Below, in pieces: positions 17,011 to 24,717 of a DNA stretch of 64,000 nucleotides. How positions within the stretch are numbered: position 1 is the first letter of the stretch; each line of letters opens with the position of its first letter. The stretch spans positions 620,001 to 684,000 of the forward strand of contig CAYSQJ010000001.1 in NCBI GenBank assembly GCA_964433345.1, given 5' to 3'. The position numbers were made by a program, and so were the translations under genes. Below the pieces are notes generated by a model. It searched no databases. It was not told the origin of the DNA and worked only from the letters and a program-made list of their open reading frames with translations. This DNA is from Ga0077527 sp964433345 (GTDB lineage: Bacteria > Pseudomonadota > Gammaproteobacteria > Burkholderiales > SG8-41).

Positions 17011-17069
17011 GAGCGGCACAATGACCAGGCGGGTGCAACCCGCCGCACGCGGTACCCGAGGAGGCAGGC

Positions 17070-18410
17070 ATGAATTCGGAACAACATCCCAGCGACGGCA
17101 GCGGCATCGCCGGGCACGGCGCCTTTTTCCAGCCGACCAACCTGTCGCCGGAGGACGCGGCGAAGGCGACGGCTTGGGTGGAGAAGCGTGTCGACCGCCG
17201 CACGCTCGACCTTTCCGAGCGCATGGACGACGTGCGCGACCACATGTGGCAGCTGGAAAAGGAGGGCGAGATCATCGTCCACCGCATCAGCGATGCCCAC
17301 CGGCCGGTCGACGTGAAGACGCTGTTCGGCTGGAACAAGAAGATCCCGACGGCGCAGCTGTGGCACCACAAGTCCTGCGGCCAGTGCGGCAACATTCCGG
17401 GTTATCCGACGGCGCTGCTGTGGACCATGAACAAACTGGGCATGGTGCCGGGCAGGGATTATCTCGACGAAACCGACCAGACCTCCTGCACCGCCTGGAA
17501 TTACCACGGTTCTGGCATCGGCAACCTGGAGTCGCTGGCCGCGGTGTTCCTGCGCAATTTCCACCAGGCCTATGTGTCGGGCAAGAACCATGGCCACGAC
17601 ACCGGCCATTTCTATCCGCTGGTCCACTGCGGCACCTCTTACGGCAACTACAAGGAGGTGCGCAAGTACCTGATCGAGTCGCCGCAGCTGCGCGAGAAGG
17701 TCAAGAAGATCCTCGGCAAGCTCGGGCGCCTGGTCGACGGCAAGCTGGTGATTCCCGAGGAGATCGTGCACTACTCGGAATGGGTGCACGTGATGCGCAA
17801 TCGCATCGCCTCCGAGTTGCAGACCATCGACGTGTCGAAGGTGCGGGTCACCGTGCACACCGCCTGCCATTACTACAAGATGGTGCACGAGGATGCGATC
17901 TACGATCCCTCGGTGCTCGGTGGCAACCGCACCGCGGTCGGCACCTCGGTGGCCGAGGCGCTAGGCGCGCAGGTGATCGACTACTCGACCTGGTATGACT
18001 GCTGCGGCTTCGGCTTCCGCCACATCATCTCGGAGCGCGAGTTCACCCGCTCCTTCACCATCGACCGCAAGATCAAGGTGGCGCGCGAGGAGGCGAATGC
18101 CGACGTGATGCTGGGTATAGACACCGGCTGCATCACCACCATGGACAAGAACCAGTGGATCGGCAAGGCCCACGACCAGAACTACTCGGTGCCGATCATG
18201 GCCGACATCCAGTTCGCGGCGCTCGCCTGCGGCGCCGATCCCTTCAAGATCGTGCAGCTGCAGTGGCATGCCAGCCCCTGCGAGGAAGTGGTCGAGAAGA
18301 TGGGCATTTCCTGGGATGAATCCAAGCGCAATTTCGAGGCCTACCTCAAGGAAGTCGAGGCCGGGCGCATCGAATACCTCTACAACCCCGAACTGGCCAT
18401 CAGCCGCTGA
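17070..18410 (+). CDS. hdrB1: sHdrB1, heterodisulfide reductase-like catalytic subunit
   Basis: 446 residues, the long form seen for HdrB1 of sHdr operons. Cys-rich CCG-type elements are present: HKSCGQCGNIPGYPTALLW, HTACHYYKM, YDCCGFGFRHII and LGIDTGCITTMDKNQW. The last three form the C-terminal CCG domain that binds a non-cubane Fe-S cluster in HdrB proteins. The ATG at 17070 follows GAGGAGGCAGGC, a good ribosome site. In sHdr it is proposed to process protein-bound sulfane sulfur together with C1, A and the lipoate-binding protein. The gene starts 60 bp after the hdrC1 tail duplicate. Confidence 0.92.
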   Translation: MNSEQHPSDGSGIAGHGAFFQPTNLSPEDAAKATAWVEKRVDRRTLDLSERMDDVRDHMWQLEKEGEIIVHRISDAHRPVDVKTLFGWNKKIPTAQLWHHKSCGQCGNIPGYPTALLWTMNKLGMVPGRDYLDETDQTSCTAWNYHGSGIGNLESLAAVFLRNFHQAYVSGKNHGHDTGHFYPLVHCGTSYGNYKEVRKYLIESPQLREKVKKILGKLGRLVDGKLVIPEEIVHYSEWVHVMRNRIASELQTIDVSKVRVTVHTACHYYKMVHEDAIYDPSVLGGNRTAVGTSVAEALGAQVIDYSTWYDCCGFGFRHIISEREFTRSFTIDRKIKVAREEANADVMLGIDTGCITTMDKNQWIGKAHDQNYSVPIMADIQFAALACGADPFKIVQLQWHASPCEEVVEKMGISWDESKRNFEAYLKEVEAGRIEYLYNPELAISR

Positions 18411-18416
18411 GACATC

Positions 18417-19466
18417 ATGAATGACACCCTGTTGATCGTAGGCGCCGGACCGACCGGCCTTTCCGCTGCCGCTGCCGCCGCGTCGGTGGGCAAACGCGTG
18501 GTGCTGGTGGAGAAGGAGAACAAGCTCGGCGGCGCGCCCATTCTTTCCGGTTACGCCAAGCTGGTGCCCTCGGGCGAATGGGCGAAGGACGCCATCGGCC
18601 GCATGATCAAGCGCGTCGAGGACGATTCCCGCATCACCATTCACAAGGGCGTGAAAGTTGCGAAACTCGACGGTGATTTCGGCAACTTCACCGCGACGCT
18701 GTCGAACGGCCAGTCCGTCCAGGCCGGAGCGGTGGTCCTCGGCACCGGCTTCACACATTTCGACGCCATCAACAAGCCGGAGTGGGGCTTCGGCACCTAC
18801 GAGGACGTAGTGACCACGACCCAGGTCGAGCAGATGGTCACGGCCGGCAAGATTGCCTGTCCCTCGGATGGGCGGGTGCCGGAGCGGGTGTGCATCCTGC
18901 TGTGCGTCGGCTCGCGCGACCGCCAGATCGGGCGTGAGTGGTGCTCGAAAATCTGCTGCACCGTGTCGACCAACCTGGCGATGGAGATCAAGGAGCTGTC
19001 GCCGAAGACGGACGTCTACATTTATTACATGGACATCCGCACCTTCGGACTCTACGAGGACAAGTTCTACTGGCGCTCGCAGGAGGAGTTCCGCACCAAG
19101 TTCGTCAAGGCGCGCATCGCCGAAGTGACGAAGGCGCCGGACGGCCGCCTGCTGGTCAAGGGCGAGGACACGCTGGTCAAGCGCCCGATCGTGATTCCCT
19201 TCGACCTCGTGGTGCACGCGATCGGCATGGATCCCAACCTCGACAACCCGGAGATCGCCAAGGTTTTCGGCGTCGAGATGGAACACCACGGTTTCCTGCA
19301 GCGCGGCGAGCATTACACCGCGACTTTCTCGACCTCGCGTCGAGGTGTCTATGCCGGCGGTTCCGCGCTGGGCCCCGAGGACATCGATACCTGCATCGCC
19401 CACGGCCTGGGCATGGCGGTGCGCGCGGTGGGCGACCTTGCCGCCGCGGCGCAGAAGGCCGCCTGA
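18417..19466 (+). CDS. hdrA: sHdrA, FAD-binding subunit
   Basis: 349 residues, short compared with methanogen HdrA, as is typical of sHdrA. The Rossmann FAD motif GAGPTGLSAAAAAASVGKRV starts at residue 9. A Cys cluster CILLCVGS...WCSKICC around residues 161-185 should bind a [4Fe-4S] cluster. The C-terminal GGSALGPEDIDTCIAHG completes the flavin site. It forms the electron hub of the sHdr complex in the cytoplasm. It follows hdrB1 by 6 bp and precedes the hyp gene by 10 bp in the expected order. Confidence 0.93.
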   Translation: MNDTLLIVGAGPTGLSAAAAAASVGKRVVLVEKENKLGGAPILSGYAKLVPSGEWAKDAIGRMIKRVEDDSRITIHKGVKVAKLDGDFGNFTATLSNGQSVQAGAVVLGTGFTHFDAINKPEWGFGTYEDVVTTTQVEQMVTAGKIACPSDGRVPERVCILLCVGSRDRQIGREWCSKICCTVSTNLAMEIKELSPKTDVYIYYMDIRTFGLYEDKFYWRSQEEFRTKFVKARIAEVTKAPDGRLLVKGEDTLVKRPIVIPFDLVVHAIGMDPNLDNPEIAKVFGVEMEHHGFLQRGEHYTATFSTSRRGVYAGGSALGPEDIDTCIAHGLGMAVRAVGDLAAAAQKAA

Positions 19467-19476
19467 CGTTTTGCCG

Positions 19477-20361
19477 ATGGCCTGGTTCAGGAAAGCCGCA
19501 AAGGTCGCGCCTCCCGCGGCCGCCGCCGGCGTGGCCCCGGCGCCCTTGCCGCTACCGCTGGACGAGGCGGCGTTCCGGCGCCATTTCGACGCCCTGCTGG
19601 CCACGGCCGATAAGGACGGCGGCATCGAAAGCTATCTCGCGGCGCTGTCGGCCAAGGTGGATGCATTTTCCGGATTGCGCGAACGCGTTCGCGCCGCACC
19701 GCCGGCGCTGGAGCAGCTGGAGCCGGTGCTGGCGCTGGTGTTCACCGCACGCCGCCACCTGCATCCGGCGCTGGAAGCCCTCGGCCCCGAAGGCGGCCAG
19801 CTGGTGCACGATCTTTGGTTCGCTGTGATGCCGCCGGAACGGCGCTTGCAGCAGTTCGTCGACGCGATGCCGGGCGCGGGCAGCACCGACCGTGCCGGCA
19901 TCAAGGCAGCGGCCAAGCTGCGCCGTGCAGCCTGGGATTTTGCCGCCGAGCTGCTGCATTACGGCGACCCCCTGCGTTATCCATTGATGGCGCGCTGGGT
20001 CTGGGATCAGGCCACGCAGAGCGGAGCCCTGCGCGAACTGGTCCGCGGTGCTGACAGCATCCGCGAACTGCCCTTCGGCAAGGAGCCCGGCCTGTTCGAG
20101 GGCGCGCGCTGCTGGCTGGCCGAACAGCTGGCGGCCCAGGGCATTTACCGCGACGAGGAGCTGTGGGTGGACCTGGTGCAGGCGCAGGCCTACCTCGGCT
20201 ATTTCCGTTCCATGACCGAGGGCAGCCTCGGCGCCGATTTCGGCCGCGGCGTGCCGCCGCAGGAGCAGCTGAAGCGCCTGCTCGGCATCGATGCCGCACC
20301 CGGCGAACGCAGCGACCGCATCAAGAGGCGGCAGGCCGCCACCCACGCAGAGGTTCACTGA
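19477..20361 (+). CDS. sHdr operon 'Hyp' protein
   Basis: 294 residues, in the position always occupied by the conserved 'hyp' gene between hdrA and hdrC2 of sHdr loci. No motif for a cofactor is visible and Cys residues are scarce. The sequence is helical, with an Ala/Pro-rich linker at residues 8-28 and segments such as WFAVMPPERRLQQFVDAMPG and ELWVDLVQAQAYLGYF. The ATG at 19477 is favoured because the longer frame overlaps hdrA. It is thought to be required for the complex, but its biochemical role is not established. Confidence 0.8.
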   Translation: MAWFRKAAKVAPPAAAAGVAPAPLPLPLDEAAFRRHFDALLATADKDGGIESYLAALSAKVDAFSGLRERVRAAPPALEQLEPVLALVFTARRHLHPALEALGPEGGQLVHDLWFAVMPPERRLQQFVDAMPGAGSTDRAGIKAAAKLRRAAWDFAAELLHYGDPLRYPLMARWVWDQATQSGALRELVRGADSIRELPFGKEPGLFEGARCWLAEQLAAQGIYRDEELWVDLVQAQAYLGYFRSMTEGSLGADFGRGVPPQEQLKRLLGIDAAPGERSDRIKRRQAATHAEVH

Positions 20362-20368
20362 CACCGCC

Positions 20369-21148
20369 ATGGCGATACACGAAAAATCCCTCGTTTCCCC
20401 CGGCGACCTGATGACCACCGACAAGCTGGTGGTCGACGGCGTCGATGTGTCGGGGCACTGGAACACGATGATCAAGCCGCGGTACATCAGCGACTACGAC
20501 CCCGACTTCTACAAGACCATCGAATCCTATCCCGGCGGCGAAAACGTCAGCCGCTGCTGGCAGTGCGGCTCCTGCACCAATTCCTGCACCATGTACGCGG
20601 TCAACACCGACTTCAATCCGCGCTACTGGATCTACCTGACCAACCTCGGTCTGAAGGACGAGATCCTCAAGGACAAGGACATCATCTGGCAGTGCGTGTC
20701 GTGCAACAAGTGCACCAACATCTGTCCGAAGGACGTCAAGCCCGAGGGCGTGATGAAGGCATTGCAGCACTGGATGGAGGACGAGGGCCATGTGAAGCCT
20801 TCGCCCTCGACCCAGTTCGACGAGGAGTTCACCCGGCAGTGCATCGAGCGCGGCCGCATCGAGGACACCGAGGTCATCCAGAACTTTTTCCGCAAGACCG
20901 GCCAGGACATCGTGCAACTGGTGAGGACTGGCTGGCTGGGCATCATGGTTGCGCGCATGAACAAGTGGCCGTTGCTGCAGCAGGGGCGCATCGGCGCATT
21001 CCTTGCCCGGGTGCCCGTGCTGGGGCCGCTGAAAATGGGCCTGGCGATGGTGTTCAAGCCGCGCACGAAATCCTGGGGACGCACCGGCGAAGTGCTGCGC
21101 GCCTATGTCGAGGAACAGAAAACCAGAATGGGGACGCACCGCAGATGA
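20369..21148 (+). CDS. hdrC2: sHdrC2, heterodisulfide reductase-like Fe-S subunit
   Basis: 259 residues with two [4Fe-4S] motifs: CWQCGSCTNSCTM (Cys 63, 66, 69, 73) and CVSCNKCTNICPK (Cys 109, 112, 115, 119). It forms the second electron-transfer module of the sHdr complex, paired with HdrB2, whose ATG overlaps its TGA by 4 bp. The ATG at 20369 is chosen; the track upstream is overlap with the hyp gene. The C-terminal 100 residues have no motif and are basic. Confidence 0.92.
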   Translation: MAIHEKSLVSPGDLMTTDKLVVDGVDVSGHWNTMIKPRYISDYDPDFYKTIESYPGGENVSRCWQCGSCTNSCTMYAVNTDFNPRYWIYLTNLGLKDEILKDKDIIWQCVSCNKCTNICPKDVKPEGVMKALQHWMEDEGHVKPSPSTQFDEEFTRQCIERGRIEDTEVIQNFFRKTGQDIVQLVRTGWLGIMVARMNKWPLLQQGRIGAFLARVPVLGPLKMGLAMVFKPRTKSWGRTGEVLRAYVEEQKTRMGTHRR

Positions 21149-22056
21149 GCAAAGTGGCCTATTACCCGGGATGCGCGCTTGAAGGATCGGGCGGACCGTA
21201 CGACCGTTCGACCCGCGCGCTGGTCGATGCACTCGACCTCGAAATGGAAACCCTGAAGGACTGGAACTGCTGCGGCGCGATGGAGGTGAAGAACATCCAT
21301 CCGATGCTGCAGACCTATATGTCGGCGCGCAACATGGCGATCGCCGCGGAGCAGATGGGCCTGGATACCGTGATGGCGCCCTGCAACGGCTGTTATCACA
21401 ACCTGAAGAAGGCGGAGTACGAGTGTTCGACCTCGCCGGAGACGCTGCAGACCGTGCAGGACCTCGCCAAGAAGGCAGATGATCCGGTCTACGATGGCAA
21501 GGTGCGCACGCTGCACCTGCTCGAATGGCTGATGGAGGAACTCGGCCCCGAGGGCATCAAGGAAAGAATCCGCAAGAACCTCAACGGGCTCAAGATCGCC
21601 AATTACTACGGCTGCATGTACACCCGGCCGCGGCAGATTTTCCCGGAGAAGGATCAGGGGCCCGGTTCGGAGTCGACGCACAAGCCGCATTTCATGGATG
21701 ACCTGCTCCAGGCTGCCGGTGCCGAAAACGTAGATTATCCTTTAAAAACAGCATGTTGCGGTGGTGCCCATACGCTGTCGGATTCCGACACCTCGACCCA
21801 GCTGGTGCTGAACCTGCTGCAGGCGGCGGAAGAGTCCGGCGCCGAGGTGATCGCCACCGAATGCCCGACCTGCCATTCGGGACTTGAAATGCACCAGGTG
21901 CGCGCGGAGACGCGTTTCGGCATCAAGACCAAGGTCAAGATCGTCTATTTCACCCAGCTGCTCGGGCTGGCGCTGGGATTGTCGCCGAGAAAACTGGCGA
22001 TACACGAAAATGTCAGCGACTCGCTCGACCTGCTGCATGAGAAAGGGGTGATCTGA
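21145..22056 (+). CDS. hdrB2: sHdrB2, heterodisulfide reductase-like catalytic subunit
   Basis: 303 residues with two full CCG domains: YYPGCALEGSG, DWNCCGAME and CNGCYHNLK in the N-half; YYGCMYTRP, TACCGGAHTL and CPTCHSGLEMHQ in the C-half. These are the ligands for the paired non-cubane [4Fe-4S] clusters of HdrB. It is translationally coupled to hdrC2 (ATGA overlap). The last 16 codons plus stop are repeated 152 bp downstream at 22159-22208 beyond a hairpin element. Confidence 0.93.
   Translation: MSKVAYYPGCALEGSGGPYDRSTRALVDALDLEMETLKDWNCCGAMEVKNIHPMLQTYMSARNMAIAAEQMGLDTVMAPCNGCYHNLKKAEYECSTSPETLQTVQDLAKKADDPVYDGKVRTLHLLEWLMEELGPEGIKERIRKNLNGLKIANYYGCMYTRPRQIFPEKDQGPGSESTHKPHFMDDLLQAAGAENVDYPLKTACCGGAHTLSDSDTSTQLVLNLLQAAEESGAEVIATECPTCHSGLEMHQVRAETRFGIKTKVKIVYFTQLLGLALGLSPRKLAIHENVSDSLDLLHEKGVI
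22007..22056 (+). repeat. 3'-end duplication, copy 1 (inside hdrB2)
   Basis: 50 bp ending at the hdrB2 stop. It is repeated at 22159-22208 with three changes only: AGC to TCT (three base differences counted as two sites in the Ser codon) and GGG to GGC (Gly), all synonymous. Confidence 0.9.
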
Positions 22057-22102
22057 TGACGCTCATGTTCGGGGTGGAGCGGGTTGCGTCGCTGACATTC
22101 CG

Positions 22103-22148
22103 GCGCAGGCTAATCCTGCGCGGAGCGCAGGTTAAGCGCCGCAGGCGC
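22103..22148. repeat. Double-hairpin element between the hdrB2 end copies
   Basis: CCTGCGC-GGA-GCGCAGG (22115-22131) and GCGCC-GCA-GGCGC (22136-22148), 4 bp apart. An alternative, mutually exclusive stem forms between GCGCAGG (22103-22109) and CCTGCGC (22115-22121) across CTAAT. The insert between the two gene-end copies is 102 bp and has no open frame. The layout and several blocks (AGGCT.A, GCG.AGCG.AG, AAGC, GGCCG) parallel the element at 16874-16908. Confidence 0.7.
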
Positions 22149-22158
22149 GGCCGGAGCC

Positions 22159-22208
22159 AAAATGTCTCTGACTCGCTCGACCTGCTGCATGAGAAAGGCG
22201 TGATCTGA
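22159..22208 (+). pseudogene. 3'-end duplication, copy 2 (hdrB2 tail remnant)
   Basis: Encodes NVSDSLDLLHEKGVI and a TGA at 22206-22208, identical in protein sequence to the hdrB2 C-terminus but with synonymous codon differences. It has no start or upstream domain. It lies 32 bp before the first lipoate-binding protein gene. Confidence 0.85.
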
Positions 22209-22240
22209 GCACGCAACAGCGCTGTGGTTAAACTGTCGGC

Positions 22241-22687
22241 ATGGACTGCAATGGCTGCGAATTCCGCCCCGAACTTTATTACGATGCCGAATACCAGATC
22301 TGGGTGCGGGTCGAGGAAGAAGGTCTGCTCGCCGTGGGCATGACCGACATCTCCCAGACCATTGCCGGCAAGATTCTCCATGTCCGGGTACGGCGGCCGG
22401 GCACGCTGCGGCCGGCCGGCAAACCGGTGGCGACCATCGAGAGCGGCAAATGGGCGGGACCGGTGCCGAACCTGTTCGACTGCAGCATCGCTGCTGCCAA
22501 TACCGAAGTGCTGGAACATCCGGATCTGCTGAACCGGCGTCCGTACGAAGCCTGGATCGCGAAGGTCGCGCCGGCGCAATCGGTGGAGCAGGCGCTGTCG
22601 GTGCTGCTCACCGGGGAGGCCGCCCTCAACGGTTACCGCTCTCGTTGCGAGCGCGACGACATCCGCTGCAAGCGGCTGGACCCATGA
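22241..22687 (+). CDS. lbpA1: LbpA-type lipoate-binding protein (GcvH-like), first copy
   Basis: 148 residues, the lipoyl-carrier fold of GcvH but of the sHdr-linked LbpA type. The lipoylation motif is TIESGKWAGPV, with Lys near residue 70. The N-terminus carries Cys residues (MDCNGCEF). The extra C-terminal Cys residues (SRCERDDIRCKR) are not in the second copy. LbpA is the dedicated, functionally distinct partner of the sHdr complex and does not substitute for GcvH. Its stop overlaps the dsrE start as ATGA. The symbol numbering is by order in this window. Confidence 0.85.
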   Translation: MDCNGCEFRPELYYDAEYQIWVRVEEEGLLAVGMTDISQTIAGKILHVRVRRPGTLRPAGKPVATIESGKWAGPVPNLFDCSIAAANTEVLEHPDLLNRRPYEAWIAKVAPAQSVEQALSVLLTGEAALNGYRSRCERDDIRCKRLDP

Positions 22688-23082
22688 GCGAAGACCGGCA
22701 CTACCTCGACCATGGCGAGAAATCGGTGGTCATCGTGATGACCAGCGGGCCGTCGCAGCGCAGCCGCTGCGCGACGCCCTTCTACATGGCGGCGATCATG
22801 GCCTCGATGGATGCCGATGTGAAGGTGTTCTTCACGATGGAGGGTGTGCGCCTGTGCCAGAAGGGCGTGCCGGAACAATTGACGGCGATGGACGGGGGCA
22901 AGACAATCATCGAATTCATGCGCGACGCCAAGGCGGCCGGAGCGAAGTTCTACCTCTGCCGTCCGGCGATGCCGGGATACGAGATCGAGGTGCCCGATGT
23001 CATTGCCGAAGTCGACGAGCTGTCGAGCGGCGGCGAACTGGCCGACCTGATCCTGAGCTCGGACAAGGCCTTGTTTTTCTGA
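22684..23082 (+). CDS. dsrE: DsrE-family sulfur-transfer protein
   Basis: 132 residues with the DsrE/YchN fold: KSVVIVMTSGPSQRSRCATP at the N-terminus, ADVKVFFTMEGVRLCQKGV, and AGAKFYLCRPAMPGYE with the Cys in the usual sulfur-carrying position. Cytoplasmic DsrE-type proteins in sHdr loci pass sulfane sulfur to TusA. It is placed between two lbpA genes and translationally coupled to the first. The variant class (DsrE2, DsrE3) cannot be settled by eye; there is no membrane segment, so it is not the membrane-bound DsrE2 type. Confidence 0.82.
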   Translation: MSEDRHYLDHGEKSVVIVMTSGPSQRSRCATPFYMAAIMASMDADVKVFFTMEGVRLCQKGVPEQLTAMDGGKTIIEFMRDAKAAGAKFYLCRPAMPGYEIEVPDVIAEVDELSSGGELADLILSSDKALFF

Positions 23083-23127
23083 TGTTTATTATTTATTTGA
23101 ACAAGCTGGCAAGAGGAGGATGACCCG

Positions 23128-23571
23128 ATGGCTTCCGTCAAGGGCTGCAACATTCCGGATGACCTGTACTACAACGTCGACAGCAATGTCTGGCTGCGCA
23201 AGGAAGCCGACGGCACGGTGACCATCGGCATGACTGCCTATGCCGCGGCGCTGGCCGGCCAAGTGGTGTCCTGCACGCCGAAGAAGGTCGGCCGCAGCGT
23301 CGAGCAGAACAAGTCGGCGGCGACCGTCGAGTCCGGCAAGTGGGTGGGTCCGGTCAAGGCGCCGGTGTCGGGGGAGGTGGTTGCGATCAACGATGTGCTG
23401 TCTTCGGCACCGGGCACCATCAACAGCGATCCCTACGGCTCGGGCTGGATGGTCAAGCTCAAGCCGGCGAACTGGGATGCCGATTCCGGCGGACTGACCA
23501 CCGGCGGCGCGGCGGCGGCGGCCTTCGAAGCCAAGATGAACGCCGAGGGTTTTGCCGGCTGCGGCGCCTGA
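23128..23571 (+). CDS. lbpA2: LbpA-type lipoate-binding protein (GcvH-like), second copy
   Basis: 147 residues. The lipoyl motif is TVESGKWVGPV, with Lys near residue 71. The N-terminus (KGCNIPDDLYYNVDSNVWLR) is closer to canonical LbpA than that of the first copy. The C-terminus is an Ala/Gly-rich tail (GGAAAAAFEAKMNAEGFAGC). A strong AGAGGAGGATGACCCG site precedes the ATG at 23128, and the short AT-rich gap before it may allow separate expression. It probably shuttles lipoate-bound sulfur intermediates in the sHdr cycle. lipS1 starts 19 bp later. Confidence 0.9.
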   Translation: MASVKGCNIPDDLYYNVDSNVWLRKEADGTVTIGMTAYAAALAGQVVSCTPKKVGRSVEQNKSAATVESGKWVGPVKAPVSGEVVAINDVLSSAPGTINSDPYGSGWMVKLKPANWDADSGGLTTGGAAAAAFEAKMNAEGFAGCGA

Positions 23572-23589
23572 GCGCGGCCGGGGAACGGC

Positions 23590-24714
23590 GTGAACAGCGG
23601 CTGGCTCGACATAGCCGGCGCCATTGAGGCGCTGGACGGCGTTGCGCTGGACGCGGCGCTGGTCGGGGGTATCGAACGCGATGCCCGCGCTGCCGGCGCC
23701 GGCATCAATTTCTACACCCCGACCTTCAAGTCTTACGCCACCTCGGAACTCGCCGGTTGCGGCAAGAGTGCATGGCCCGCGGTGTCGATCACCGGCGGCG
23801 AATGCGCGCTGGCCTGTGACCACTGCAAGGCGAAAATCCTCGAACCGATGATTCCGGCACGCACGCCGGATCAGCTGTGGCGGGTGGTCAACGAACAGAT
23901 CGCGGCCGGCGCACAGGGCATGCTGCTTACCGGCGGCTCGAATTCGCGCAACGAGGTCGAGTACGATGAATACTATCCGGTTGTGCGCCGGATCAAGGAT
24001 GCCTTTCCTGCATTCAAGATTGCGATGCACACTGCGCTGGTCGACCACGACATTGCGCAACGCATGGAGGCTGCGGGCATCGATGCCGCGATGATGGACG
24101 TCATCGGCGCGCAGGACACGATTTCACAGGTTTACCACCTGAAGCGCAGCGTCGCCGATTTCGAGCGCTCGCTCGAATGCCTGACCGCGACCTCGATGAA
24201 ATGCGTGCCGCACATCGTCATCGGCCTGCACTACGGGCGCATGCTCGGCGAATGGGAGGCGCTGGAAATCGTCGCCCGCCACAAGCCCGCGGCACTGGTG
24301 CTGGTGGTGGTGATGCCTTTTTATGCGCCGGCGCAAAGGCCTTTTGTCACGCCCGACGCGCGCCAGGTCGGCCGCTTCTTCCTTGATGCGCGCCGGCGTC
24401 TGCCGGATACGCCGCTGCTGCTCGGTTGCGCGCGGCCGCCGGGCCGGGTCAAGGCCGAGATCGACAGTTATGCGGTGATGGCGGGGCTGAACGGCATCGC
24501 GCATCCGGCGGACGGCGTGGTCGAACTCGCGCTGCGGCTGGGTCGCGACGTGCGGGTGACGCCGGCCTGCTGCTCGATTGCCGTCGGTGACGAGGTGATG
24601 GCGCTGGAGCGCGAATCGGGCATCCGCGTCGACCTGCAGGACCTGATCGCGGAGCGGCGCGCGCGCCCGCGCGCCACCGGCAAGCTGGCCGGCATTCCGG
24701 TGGTGGCGGGCTGA
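23590..24714 (+). CDS. lipS1: LipS1, radical SAM lipoyl synthase component
   Basis: 374 residues. The radical SAM cluster motif is CALACDHCKAK (Cys 72, 76, 79; CX3CX2C). It is followed by GQ-type barrel strands (GAQGMLLTGGSNSRN; KIAMHTALVDHD). It starts with GTG at 23590. LipS1 and LipS2 form a two-protein lipoyl synthase that inserts the two sulfurs into octanoyl groups, replacing LipA for LbpA proteins. The location between lbpA and the ligase gene supports this over other radical SAM families. It is separated from the ligase gene by 3 bp. Confidence 0.88.
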   Translation: MNSGWLDIAGAIEALDGVALDAALVGGIERDARAAGAGINFYTPTFKSYATSELAGCGKSAWPAVSITGGECALACDHCKAKILEPMIPARTPDQLWRVVNEQIAAGAQGMLLTGGSNSRNEVEYDEYYPVVRRIKDAFPAFKIAMHTALVDHDIAQRMEAAGIDAAMMDVIGAQDTISQVYHLKRSVADFERSLECLTATSMKCVPHIVIGLHYGRMLGEWEALEIVARHKPAALVLVVVMPFYAPAQRPFVTPDARQVGRFFLDARRRLPDTPLLLGCARPPGRVKAEIDSYAVMAGLNGIAHPADGVVELALRLGRDVRVTPACCSIAVGDEVMALERESGIRVDLQDLIAERRARPRATGKLAGIPVVAG

Positions 24715-24717
24715 AGC

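Noticed and set aside
15912..22056. Methanogen-type heterodisulfide reductase
   Set aside because: Gene order, the short HdrA, and linkage to tusA, dsrE, lbpA and lipS genes identify the bacterial sulfur-oxidising sHdr system.
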